From JANQRV01 sp964533785 (GTDB taxonomy: Bacteria; Bacteroidota; Bacteroidia; Chitinophagales; Saprospiraceae): a DNA stretch of 10,732 nt. This document shows positions 1 through 7,800 of this stretch, in pieces. A program made the position numbers and the translations under genes. The notes beneath the pieces were generated by a model. It searched no databases, was not told where the DNA came from, and worked only from the letters and a program-made list of their open reading frames with translations. The stretch is taken from the NCBI GenBank assembly GCA_964533785.1, contig CAZHNG010000245.1, forward strand, positions 1-10,732, written 5' to 3'. Each line of letters begins with the position of its first letter. Positions within the stretch are counted from its first letter, which is position 1.

Positions 1-2170
1 GGCCCGTTACCAGTTACTTTTGAAGGAAGATGAGTTGACAAGCGTGTTTACCGGCGCAAGTTACCTGGATGTGAACGGTCTTTTCTCCACTCTGAACCAC
101 ATGCTATTTACAACTGTAGTAACGTTGTTATGTACTGGGCTGGCCATATTCATCCTTCGGACACTTCATAAACGCTGGAAAGGATCGGAAAATCCGCGCT
201 GGGCAAAGCAAATCAGATTTGCCTGGTTTTGTTTTCTTACCCTGATCATTGCTGACTTTGCTTTTGCTCTTTCCGTCAGCATCAGAGATACGATATGGGT
301 CACTCCTAATCAACCCGTAGTTCAACTGCCTTATATTGAACGCCATATCGACGCTACCCGTCACGCATTCGGATTAGACCGAATCGAAGAGGTGGAATTC
401 AGGCCGCAAGGCGGCGACATCCCCATACCGGAAGCAGACAGGATGCTGTCTAGTAGCACTGTGAAGAACGCCCCTTTATGGCCGCCTTTCGTCAATTACC
501 TTGAACAGCTCATCGATCCTCAACACGCTCAACGAATTCTGCAAACGGGGGGAGATGACATGATCTACGGACCGACCTTGGAAGTGTTCCAGCAATACGA
601 GAAACTACGCACCTACTATGATTTCATGGACGTAGACGCCCTGCGCTATACAATTGATGGAGAAAAAATTGTCTTTGCCAGTTCGGTGCGCGAATTGCCC
701 ATACTCGAACCTCAACCCTGGCTGGCTTGGTGGGGACAACGGTTTATGCTTTTCACCCATGGATACGGATTGGTAACGGCTCCGGTGGGCCAAGTGACGG
801 ACCAGGGCGAACCGATTTTCGTTAACGGCCAGATTCCCGCTCAGACTGTCTGGTCGGAAATAGCCGCCACCAATCCACAAGTGTATTACGGCGAAGGTAA
901 TGCCAGTACGGCGGTCAGCAACGTGCGTGATATGGCTGAATTGGATTACCCGACAGATCAGGGCCGGGCGGAAAATGTCCTGTCTGCTGACTTTGCAGGT
1001 GGAGTAAAAATAAACTCCCTGCTTAAGAGAATTGTCTTCGGCTGGCGAAGCGGCGAATTCTGGCAAATGATATTCAGTCATCTGATCACCTCGGAAACGA
1101 GGGCACACTTCAATCGTCAACCACTGAAAAGACTACAGAGCATAGCCCCGTTCCTCTATTTCGAAGCCAACCCGTACCCGACTATTTCGGAGGGCGACAT
1201 CACTTGGCTGGTAAATGCTGTTACTATTTCTGATCAATATCCGTATTCCAAACATGAATTCATTGGAGATAAATCGCTTAGCCGTTCCGCCGAGAGAGTT
1301 ACGACCAAGCGCATCAATTACGTAGAGGACGCAGTGAAAGCAAGTATCAACGCCTCTACTGGAATGGTCAGACTTTATAAGATAGCCGATAAGCCGCTTA
1401 TTAACACCTGGGCGGCCATTTATCCCGATCTGTTTACGGATGCCGATCAAATGCCTGTTGAAATAAACCAGCAGCTGACTTATCCGCTGCAATTGTTCCA
1501 CTTGCTATTTGACGACCTTTACATCTATTACCACATGAATGATCCTATGTACTTCTTTAATATGGAGGACATGTGGGACGATGCCGACGAAGTATTGGGG
1601 CCAGTGCTAGACCAAGGTAAAGCGATCACATTCTCTATGGAACCTTATCACATGGTGCTTGAAACCGGCGGAAGCCCCATTCCGGCAGCAGCTGAAAAGG
1701 AACAGTTTGTCATGACAATGCCTTTCACTCCGGAAGGAGCGCGAAACCTGCGTGCTATCCCCATGGTCTACCAGGATGGAGAGGATTACGGTCGGCTTTT
1801 CGTTTTGACCATCCCTAAGGGTATGTTCGTTATGGGGCCGGAACAAGCCGACGCCATCATTGACCAAGACCCCGATATTTCCTCACAAATTTCTTGGTGG
1901 AACCGCCGTGGCACCGAAGTGATCAGAGGACATACCTCCCTTTTACTCATAGATAATGAAATAATCTACATCGAACCGATCTTTATCAGATCGCAACAAA
2001 ATTCTATACCCCAGCTAAAGAGAGTGGTAGCGGTCGTGCGCGGTAAAGCTTATATGGCAGAGAACCTGGAAAAAGCTTTACTATTGGCTCAACCCTCAGA
2101 ACCAATTTCGCAACACTCACCCAAGGCGGATCTCAAAAGTTATAGCGAAATTGTAAACATTGAAGAATGA
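1..2170 (+). CDS. UPF0182 family membrane protein (5'-truncated by window edge)
   Basis: This is the C-terminal 722 residues of a UPF0182 (COG1615) protein, a family of large envelope proteins of unknown function. The reading frame is open from base 2 (ARYQLLLKEDEL...), and this stretch matches the family's conserved segment around the last transmembrane helices. The TTG at 20 is therefore not a real start, and roughly 200 or more N-terminal residues with further helices should lie upstream. Two hydrophobic helices are visible at about residues 35-54 and 72-92 of the visible part. A large presumably extracytoplasmic domain follows, with family-typical blocks: YIERHIDATRHAFGLD, YDFMDVDALRYTIDG, FTHGYGLVTAPVGQVT, VYYGEG and ELDYP. 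The gene ends with TGA at 2168-2170 and converges on the minus-strand cassette. Family assignment is strong; no biochemical role is known. Confidence 0.9.
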   Translation, partial: ARYQLLLKEDELTSVFTGASYLDVNGLFSTLNHMLFTTVVTLLCTGLAIFILRTLHKRWKGSENPRWAKQIRFAWFCFLTLIIADFAFALSVSIRDTIWVTPNQPVVQLPYIERHIDATRHAFGLDRIEEVEFRPQGGDIPIPEADRMLSSSTVKNAPLWPPFVNYLEQLIDPQHAQRILQTGGDDMIYGPTLEVFQQYEKLRTYYDFMDVDALRYTIDGEKIVFASSVRELPILEPQPWLAWWGQRFMLFTHGYGLVTAPVGQVTDQGEPIFVNGQIPAQTVWSEIAATNPQVYYGEGNASTAVSNVRDMAELDYPTDQGRAENVLSADFAGGVKINSLLKRIVFGWRSGEFWQMIFSHLITSETRAHFNRQPLKRLQSIAPFLYFEANPYPTISEGDITWLVNAVTISDQYPYSKHEFIGDKSLSRSAERVTTKRINYVEDAVKASINASTGMVRLYKIADKPLINTWAAIYPDLFTDADQMPVEINQQLTYPLQLFHLLFDDLYIYYHMNDPMYFFNMEDMWDDADEVLGPVLDQGKAITFSMEPYHMVLETGGSPIPAAAEKEQFVMTMPFTPEGARNLRAIPMVYQDGEDYGRLFVLTIPKGMFVMGPEQADAIIDQDPDISSQISWWNRRGTEVIRGHTSLLLIDNEIIYIEPIFIRSQQNSIPQLKRVVAVVRGKAYMAENLEKALLLAQPSEPISQHSPKADLKSYSEIVNIEE

Positions 2171-2187
2171 AAATTTCTGTACGTAAC

Positions 2188-2237
2188 TTTTCTCAATGAG
2201 AAGGAAAGCTGCTTGGCTTTCTTTCTCATTGGGAAAA
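2188..2237. terminator. Long hairpin between convergent genes, probable bidirectional terminator
   Basis: Bases 2188-2209 pair with 2216-2237 across a 6-nt loop (TGCTTG). This gives a 22-bp stem with no mismatch, only two G-U wobbles. The outermost three pairs are T-A, so each strand has an A-run on the 5' or 3' side rather than a classic long U-tract. It starts 17 bases after the stop of the UPF0182 gene and lies about 130 bases beyond the stop of the opposing DUF1566 gene, so it could serve both. Termination is inferred from position and stem strength. Confidence 0.6.
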
Positions 2238-2322
2238 ATTCCATACCGAAGTCCCGTTCGTAAAATCCTCAGGAAAATTCGGATACTAAACTAATAATCA
2301 CGTAGGCTTGCAGCCGCCTTCT

Positions 2323-2350
2323 GATTCTCTAAGGAATCTTTTCTTTTATT
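2323..2350 (+). terminator. Weak stem-loop followed by T-rich tail
   Basis: GATTCT (2323-2328) pairs with GGAATC (2333-2338), including one G-U wobble, across a 4-nt loop. It is followed by TTTTCTTTTATT (2339-2350). On the plus strand this has the form of a small intrinsic terminator that could back up the longer hairpin at 2188-2237. The stem is short and AT-rich, so it may be chance. Confidence 0.3.
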
Positions 2351-2368
2351 CTGCAATCACCCTGAAAT

Positions 2369-3190
2369 TTAGAAGGATCGTATTGCACGCACCCTGCTGG
2401 GAGCACCTTTATTAATAAGAGCCTGCCTACCGTCTGTAAAATCCTGTCTCCAGACGTTCTGGAAATCGTCTTCAGTGGAACTCCAATAGAAGTCATCGGC
2501 AAAATCTGCGGTCGTATTGTCTTTTAATACCTGGTACATCAAATCTAGTTCATAACGGGTAGGCAATCGCCAATCGGTAAAAGCTTTGCCCGCCTCATTG
2601 TGGTTTACGGGGTTGCTGATGTTATTTTGGGTCGTAAACCAATTGGAAGTTTCTGACTGATCCTGGGTGGCGGCTACCAGGCCGTGTTTCCCATCCGGGG
2701 TCACGTAAATTACAACACCTCCCTGCAGCAGTTGTCCGACGGTGACGACAGGTGGTGTGCCACCGCCGCTTCCTGCTACATTGGCGTAAAATGCGTATGG
2801 GACGCTAAGTAATTCGCTCGTGCCAGAAATCGTGTAATTTGTTCCTCCCTCTGGATCGGTTTCCGTTTTGATGAAATAAGGGCCGCTTGCCCAATCAATG
2901 GTTTCCAGAGATCCAGCAACGGATGTTCCGCCTCCAATTTCCAGGCTGGCAAGACCATTGACATTGGTAGTCACCGTATGCGTTTCTTCAAATACCGGGG
3001 CCCCGATCTCTGAACCCTGCAAAATTTGAATCTGGATGCCTACCTCGCTGTTTGTCACCAAAAGGCCCTCTCCATCTCTAATCACCCCCTGATAACTTAT
3101 TTTTTGCGGTGCCTGTGCGAGCATTCCATCAGGCAGGGTCATTATCGCAACCCATAACACCGACGATAAAATAGTGAATAGTCCCTTCAT
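2369..3190 (-). CDS. Exported protein with fibre-like N-terminal module and C-terminal DUF1566 (Lcl-like) domain
   Basis: The protein has 273 residues. A signal peptide (MKGLFTILSSVLWVAIMTLP...) probably ends near residue 27 (AQA). Residues 28-138 form a module common in Bacteroidota surface proteins, starting QKISYQGVIRDGEG and ending LLSVPYAFYA, often found in front of tail-fibre or similar C-terminal domains. After a glycine-rich linker (about 139-147), residues 153-273 match DUF1566/Lcl-C: GGVVIYVTPDGKHGLVAA, DWRLPTRYELDLMY, FYWSSTE, and a terminal VRAIRSF. DUF1566 domains occur in surface lectin-like proteins such as the Legionella collagen-like adhesin, so binding to a surface ligand is plausible but not shown. 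It is the last gene of a minus-strand cassette, starting 3 bases after the previous stop. ATG at 3188-3190 has no visible Shine-Dalgarno, only an A/T-rich leader. Confidence 0.8.
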   Translation of the reverse strand: MKGLFTILSSVLWVAIMTLPDGMLAQAPQKISYQGVIRDGEGLLVTNSEVGIQIQILQGSEIGAPVFEETHTVTTNVNGLASLEIGGGTSVAGSLETIDWASGPYFIKTETDPEGGTNYTISGTSELLSVPYAFYANVAGSGGGTPPVVTVGQLLQGGVVIYVTPDGKHGLVAATQDQSETSNWFTTQNNISNPVNHNEAGKAFTDWRLPTRYELDLMYQVLKDNTTADFADDFYWSSTEDDFQNVWRQDFTDGRQALINKGAPSRVRAIRSF

Positions 3191-3193
3191 AAG

Positions 3194-3709
3194 TTATTGA
3201 TTTTTTATGATTTTAAATGTTTTAATATGCTTTTTCTCATTAGCCAGTTTTAAGAAATAAATTCCAGATGTCAAAACATCCAAAGGTATGGCCGTTGTAT
3301 CCTCTGTTGCGTTCTGCACCCAGATCAGTTTGCCGTTTAGATCGAATAACCAAAGCGTCAGATCCGCCCACCCGGCATCGTCTGTTTGCAGCGTGAAATT
3401 TGAAGCGGCAGGATTCGGATAAATACTGTACAAATAACTCGTATCATCGAGATCGTCGATCCCTACAGTAGTGAATTCAATGGGTTGCTGTACGGAAAAG
3501 GTCATCGAACCGGCTACGCAGGCATCATTTCTGAAATTGGAACAAATAATACTTTCGTATAAAACCTGCCCGACAGAATAGCTTAAAGAGCCTTCGTCGC
3601 TCAATGCGTCGCCTCCAGAAGATAGTATCGCTTGTTGAGCTTGAATGCTCATCAGACCTATACTACTTAGTAAAAGTACCGTTACCAATGCAGTCTTTTT
3701 TGCTTTCAT
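3194..3709 (-). CDS. Small secreted protein with T9SS type A C-terminal sorting domain
   Basis: The protein has 171 residues from ATG at 3707-3709. An upstream in-frame ATG at 3766 would put about 19 non-signal residues ahead of an obvious signal peptide, so the internal start is preferred. Residues 1-25 are a signal peptide (MKAKKTALVTVLLLSSIGLMSIQAQ). Residues 26-80 carry a short Bacteroidota module with the SLSYSVGQVLYE motif, ending near FSVQQPIEF. Residues 92-171 are a type A T9SS sorting domain (SIYPNPAASNFTLQ ... LFDLNGKLI ... LTSGIYFLKL ... KTFKIIKNQ). The protein should cross the inner membrane by Sec and the outer membrane by T9SS. There is almost nothing between these modules, so the mature passenger is only about 55-65 residues. 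The stop is 3 bases before the next start, and the spacing on the other side is 57 bases, consistent with one transcript. Confidence 0.85.
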   Translation of the reverse strand: MKAKKTALVTVLLLSSIGLMSIQAQQAILSSGGDALSDEGSLSYSVGQVLYESIICSNFRNDACVAGSMTFSVQQPIEFTTVGIDDLDDTSYLYSIYPNPAASNFTLQTDDAGWADLTLWLFDLNGKLIWVQNATEDTTAIPLDVLTSGIYFLKLANEKKHIKTFKIIKNQ

Positions 3710-3766
3710 AAATGAATTGTTAATTACAATCTTGAAATAGATGAGGAGCAGAGCCCCGGATAGCAA

Positions 3767-4276
3767 TCAGTCACACGTCTTCATTTCCTGAACATCCACA
3801 TGAATCCCGTAAAAGTCATATACCGGAACCGTGACCGTAAGTTCATTTCCCTTAAAGGTTGAAAATAATCCGGGCGCAGGATTGCCTGATGGAGGACTAT
3901 TGTAACCTTGAATTTTTACGGATTCCTCGGTATTCTGCAAACTCCATTCCTCATCGAAAACAATCGTGATAGTCAGCACATTGTCAGAAGGAGATGAAAA
4001 ATTTACTGTTCCAATATCCTGGTTTTCTGCCGCATATAACGTCGCGGTTTGATCGACCCCCTCATAGGTGGTATAAGTGGCCCAATTACCTGGATTGGCG
4101 TAACGGTCGCCGTCCGCCCAGGCCGTTTCCTTTCGGTTGCAGGTCTTCTCCTCTTTCGTCTCGTCAGACAGACCAAATGCGTTTATCGATTCCATCCCAT
4201 CTTCAGTACAGGAAAAAATAATGATGAGCACGGTGATGATAAAAGACCCACTAATAAAGCGATTGATACTTCTCAT
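3767..4276 (-). CDS. Putative lipoprotein, first gene of the minus-strand cassette
   Basis: The protein has 169 residues. The N-terminus (MRSINRFISGSFIITVLIIIFSC) is a signal sequence ending in a lipobox-like IFSC with the lipid-attachment cysteine at residue 23; phenylalanine at -2 is slightly atypical. From residue 46 the sequence (CNRKETAWADGDRYANPGNWATYT, then TATLYAAENQDIGTVNF and LTITIVF) resembles a small beta-rich domain seen in many Bacteroidota exported proteins that carry a C-x-ETAFAYG-type motif with an aromatic-rich WGWTNG-like segment. Here the equivalent motif is diverged (ETAWADG). Cysteines at 46 and 168 bracket this domain and could form a disulfide. The similarity is recalled from pattern, not searched. 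No function can be assigned beyond a likely membrane-anchored envelope protein. The leader is extremely A/T-rich with no Shine-Dalgarno. Confidence 0.7.
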   Translation of the reverse strand: MRSINRFISGSFIITVLIIIFSCTEDGMESINAFGLSDETKEEKTCNRKETAWADGDRYANPGNWATYTTYEGVDQTATLYAAENQDIGTVNFSSPSDNVLTITIVFDEEWSLQNTEESVKIQGYNSPPSGNPAPGLFSTFKGNELTVTVPVYDFYGIHVDVQEMKTCD

Positions 4277-4339
4277 TTTTATAATAAATTAATTAAAAAA
4301 AATCTATTTTTATTTTTTAACAAAAAGCGAACTTTTGGT

Positions 4340-4390
4340 AGTGAGGTTCAATCTCAATTTGGGGGCAGTATTTTGCTAACAAACCTCACT
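4340..4390. repeat. 9-bp inverted repeat with 33-nt loop
   Basis: AGTGAGGTT (4340-4348) is perfectly complemented by AACCTCACT (4382-4390). It lies 64 bases upstream of the lipoprotein start. It would fall inside its 5' leader if transcription begins near 4431, making it either a leader hairpin or a dyad binding site. No decisive evidence separates these from chance. Confidence 0.35.
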
Positions 4391-4437
4391 TCAGAACTGG
4401 GTAGGAACTCAAAAGGAAAACACCTTCGTTCACCCTT

Positions 4438-4445
4438 CAAAGTTA
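4438..4445 (-). promoter_or_regulatory. Candidate -7 element for the minus-strand cassette
   Basis: Read on the minus strand these bases are TAACTTTG, a full match to the Bacteroidota -7 consensus TAnnTTTG. There is no TTG-type -33 box at 19-21 nt spacing, so the match is half a promoter only. Initiation about 7 nt downstream would give a 5' leader of about 155 nt for the lipoprotein gene. Confidence 0.25.
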
Positions 4446-4473
4446 AGAATAATTTTCATCCATGACCTAGCGC

Positions 4474-4493
4474 CTGCATGAATATGCAGTTTT
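4474..4493 (+). other. Small perfect stem-loop followed by TTTT
   Basis: CTGCAT (4474-4479) pairs with ATGCAG (4484-4489) around a GAAT loop, followed by TTTT (4490-4493). It looks like a minimal terminator, but no plus-strand gene precedes it, so it may be a regulatory dyad or chance. Confidence 0.25.
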
Positions 4494-4531
4494 ACAGGTT
4501 ACTCCTTATATCTATATTGTGCTCATAGAAT

Positions 4532-4561
4532 ATTTATACGTTAAAAAGTATAAATCTTTTT
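4532..4561. repeat. 8-bp A/T-rich inverted repeat followed by T-run
   Basis: ATTTATAC (4532-4539) is perfectly complemented by GTATAAAT (4548-4555) across an 8-nt A-rich spacer, followed by CTTTTT. The dyad form suits a repressor operator at least as well as a terminator, and it lies just upstream of the 13-bp tandem repeat. Confidence 0.3.
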
Positions 4562-4572
4562 CCGTTTAATTC

Positions 4573-4598
4573 AAAGACGACCTAAAAAGACGACCTAA
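4573..4598. repeat. Perfect 13-bp tandem direct repeat (two copies)
   Basis: AAAGACGACCTAA occurs at 4573-4585 and again at 4586-4598 with no spacer and no mismatch. It is about 280 bases upstream of the large repeat-protein start, in non-coding DNA. The 13-base period is a little over one helical turn, compatible with a tandem regulator-binding site. Replication slippage is the simple alternative. Confidence 0.6.
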
Positions 4599-4880
4599 TG
4601 TTACCTGCTTGTTGCCTTCGTAGCGATAGACTCTTGTTTACTTTGCCAGTGAATCGTAAAAGCATTGTTATATATTGGCAAATTGGAAAAAAGATTCTGT
4701 CCATTTCCCGTGGCGAGTTGTTATTATCCATTCAGAGATATCATCATTTCTTACCGGTTTTCTTCCTAAAGATTTATTTGTTTTCAAATTTTCTTACTAG
4801 ACAGTCGACCTTGGGTTCCCCAGGCAAAAGATTTTTCAGTTGTATTAATCACTTTCAAATCATAATTAAAATTGAAAATC

Positions 4881-7800
4881 ATGAAGTCAACCTTTACGCA
4901 ATGGTGGCTACTCGTGCCCCTGCCTATGGTAGTAGGCCTTTTTCTTTGTGCTCAGGCACATGGGCAGACTTTTCAGATCGGTACAGTTAACGATCTTATT
5001 AACCCTTATCTTACATTTCCCATTGAGTTGGTGGAAGAGGATCCCTGCCCTCCAGGTTCGAATAATCCCAACTGTCCAGAGGTGCCTCCTGAAGTTTTAC
5101 CCCAGATCAATGGGGAAATGGAGGCTGTATTCTCGAATGTTGAGGTTTTGCCTGGGGCCGGTTTGATCGGTGGTGACGTCATAGAATTTGATGTGACGAT
5201 CACTAACACTTCGACCGACGGTTCCATACTTACCGCGTTTGCCTTTCAGAGCAAGCATAGCGAGTCGCCGGCGTTGGGTAGCCGGATCGGCGATAAGTTA
5301 TATTCTGCGATTACCGTGTCTGGAGAAAATACCACCACCGGACAGATGAACAATGTTAAAAAGAATGGCACTTCAAACGGATTGTTTTCCGGAAAATGGA
5401 AGGGCATTTGTATCAACAGCAGCATCGACTTTCTACCTGAATTCAACTCCGGTTTGGAGAATGAGTCGCTGGAGTGCGCTGGGAACCGCGCCGACACCAA
5501 TGCCGATGGGGAGCCTGAGGTGCTGACCGGCGCAGATATGCGCGGCCTGCGCCCCGGTGAAAGCCAAACGGTCCGGTTGCGCCTGGAAAGCGGGGTTACC
5601 GATGGCGCTCTTCACGTAGTCGAGGAAGGCACCTTGACCGGCACAGTCAAGGGAACTTCGGTTACCGGCCCCAACGGGATAGAATACTTTATTCCCGCGA
5701 TCAATGTGGCCGGAAACGTGCTTGAAATCCCTGAATTCGGCGATAACAAGGTACTTCGACGGGCCGACGGAACTTTCGATCCGACCTTTGCCCCTTTGGA
5801 TGAAGGGTTATCACTAGAGGGGTTGAAACACCTTACCTTACCTCGCCCCAATTTCGCTTTTTCCGATTTATTGGGACGGAATCACGACTGCGAAACCTAC
5901 GGACTTCATCTCGTCCTGGGAATCCCTTGCAACGGCACTCCCAATGACCAACCCTTCATCGATTTTTTAGGGGTAGGTGATCTCGTGCCCGGTGTACAAA
6001 ATTTTGCCGCTATCTTGCGCGGTTACGGAGAATTCTACGATCCAGATAACGACCTGACTCCCGATGTCAATCCCATGGGGGAAGGTCCCGATGATACCCG
6101 ACCTAATTTTCCCTACAATGTTTTGTGTGAAAACTGTGCAGGCCAACCATATATCCCCGTCGCCGAATTTTACAAGGACAATGGCGACGGCTCTCTCGTA
6201 CGGCAAATGACGGCTGGCGGTTACGGCGATATCAATTCGGAACCCTACGTCGCCAGGATCGAAACGGGGGCCAACAACTTCCTGGAAGAAATTATTCCCG
6301 AACCCGATCCGGGCGGACCGCGTCCCGGCACCCAACTGAACACTTCAGCCTTAGGTGAATTCAAGGACCTTGAAGTGCTGCCTGGCGACGGCATCAACGG
6401 CGGCGATGCAATTATATTCACAATTGACATTACCAATACCAGCGGATGCCCCGAAGGATGGACTCCGGGAGACAATCCGGAGGACTGTGATTCGGGGGCT
6501 TATCTGACTGCATTCAATTACCAGACAAAAGAACGCGGTCTAGCTGACATTGGCATTCTTGACGGCACTACTCAAGACCGTCGCGACATCCGCCTTGATC
6601 CAACGCTAGCGCCTTGCCTGAGCCTTGACGACGGTGCTTGCTGGAATGCCGCTCTGGGAATTGGTCATTTTCCAAACGTTATTGGTAACGGACTGCTCTT
6701 CGGGCAAATGGTATGGACCGATGCGGGCGCGGGGCGCGAACCCGACCCGGTCGACAGCGACCAAGTATTTGTTGACCCCAGCGGCATCAATCCTACTCCT
6801 TTTTGGTTGGAATCCGTCAAGAAAAACGGTCCCTTTTCACCTATTCTGAAAGGAAACGAAAACTTCATTTGTGTTAAAAGCGGACTTTTTCTGTTAGATC
6901 CAGATGCCGACGCAGCCTGCGCTGGCGAGCCGGCTATTCTGGTCGATCCGGATCAGCTTCCCACCCCGGATAATATTACTCAGCGGCTGGGCCTTCCCCC
7001 AGGGCAGAAACAGTCTGTACGCATCCGAATGGAGTTTGGTGATTTCCGCGGAGCCCTGTTACGTATCGCGCCGGGAACACTGACAAAGGATAATGTAGAT
7101 CCTGCCTATGCAGCAACTTTGGGCTTGGCTCGTGACTTCGACGCTTCCGATCAACGCGAACTGGAATACGCACATCCCTTCCTCGTAGGTGAAAATATTG
7201 GGTATCTGCCAAATACCGACGCCACCTGGTTGACACCTGAAAAACTTGAAGATATCGAATTCGTCATCGTCAATCAGCAAGGTGACGCTCCAACTGTAAT
7301 GAATTTTCAGGATAATTTCGGGCTTATTCTTGCGATGGCCGGCTTCCGGCCCAGTGCCGAGTTTTACGCGCCCGACCCCAATCCGGAACTGATTGGTACG
7401 CCGTTTGAAGGAACCCTCATTCGCCAACAGGTTCTGGGCGACTATATGATGACCGACGTCGGCAATCAGGTGCCGGTGGCTGCCTTTACCTTCGAATGCA
7501 ATGGTCTGGATTGCGACTTCGATGCTACCTTCTCATCGGACCCCGATGGTAGTATTGCAAGTTATGAATGGGATTTTGGAGATACAAATACCGGAGACGG
7601 AGAGAAACCGTCCCACTCTTACGATGGCGGTGGTTTGTATANNNNNNNNNNTAACTGACAATGAAGGGGCGACTAATACGATCTCTCAGCAAATCGGCGT
7701 CGTAGATCCCGATGTCAACCAACCTCCGGTTGCGTCGTTCACCTACAACGCTATTTTGCTTTCAGTGGATTTCGACGCCAGTGCGTCTAAAGACCTGGAC

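Larger units (their letters stand above)
4277..4880. other. A/T-rich divergent intergenic region
   Basis: This 604-base stretch separates the start of the minus-strand cassette from the start of the large plus-strand repeat protein, so it should hold both promoters. No open reading frame in it looks real. It holds a 13-bp tandem repeat (4573-4598), an inverted repeat at 4340-4390, a small stem-loop followed by TTTT at 4474-4493, an AT-only-type stem-loop followed by a C and five T at 4532-4561, and poly-A/T stretches at 4285-4325. I could not find a complete Bacteroidota promoter (TTTG, about 19-21 nt, TAnnTTTG) in either direction. Partial -7-like matches on the plus strand (TTACTTTG at 4638 and TTTATTTG at 4773) lack a properly spaced -33. 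Confidence 0.6.

Noticed and set aside
20..22. TTG as the start codon of the UPF0182 gene
   Set aside because: The frame is open to the window edge, and the residues before the TTG (ARYQLL) continue the conserved family segment, so the real start is upstream of the window.
605..1120. Minus-strand open frame of 171 codons
   Set aside because: It is antisense to the well-conserved UPF0182 domain and shows no protein features of its own.
3710..3766. Longer N-terminus for the T9SS cargo from the ATG at 3766
   Set aside because: It would bury the signal peptide behind 19 unrelated residues, and the internal ATG at 3709 gives a standard signal peptide.
4049..4465. Plus-strand open frame of 138 codons antisense to the lipoprotein gene
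   Set aside because: It is a shadow of the lipoprotein coding frame plus A/T-rich leader, with no domain features.
4638..4645. TTACTTTG as a -7 box for the large repeat protein
   Set aside because: The second position is T instead of the strongly conserved A, and the nearest TTG upstream is at 23 nt or more, outside the usual 19-21 nt spacing.
4805..4825. CCTTGGG/CCCCAGG hairpin upstream of the large repeat protein
   Set aside because: It has a central mismatch and only a 2-nt loop, so a stable stem is unlikely.
4598..4990. Plus-strand open frame of 130 codons in the intergenic region
   Set aside because: The translation has no recognisable features, is rich in residues expected from A/T-rich non-coding DNA, begins inside the 13-bp tandem repeat and overlaps the secreted protein's signal peptide by 110 bases in another frame.
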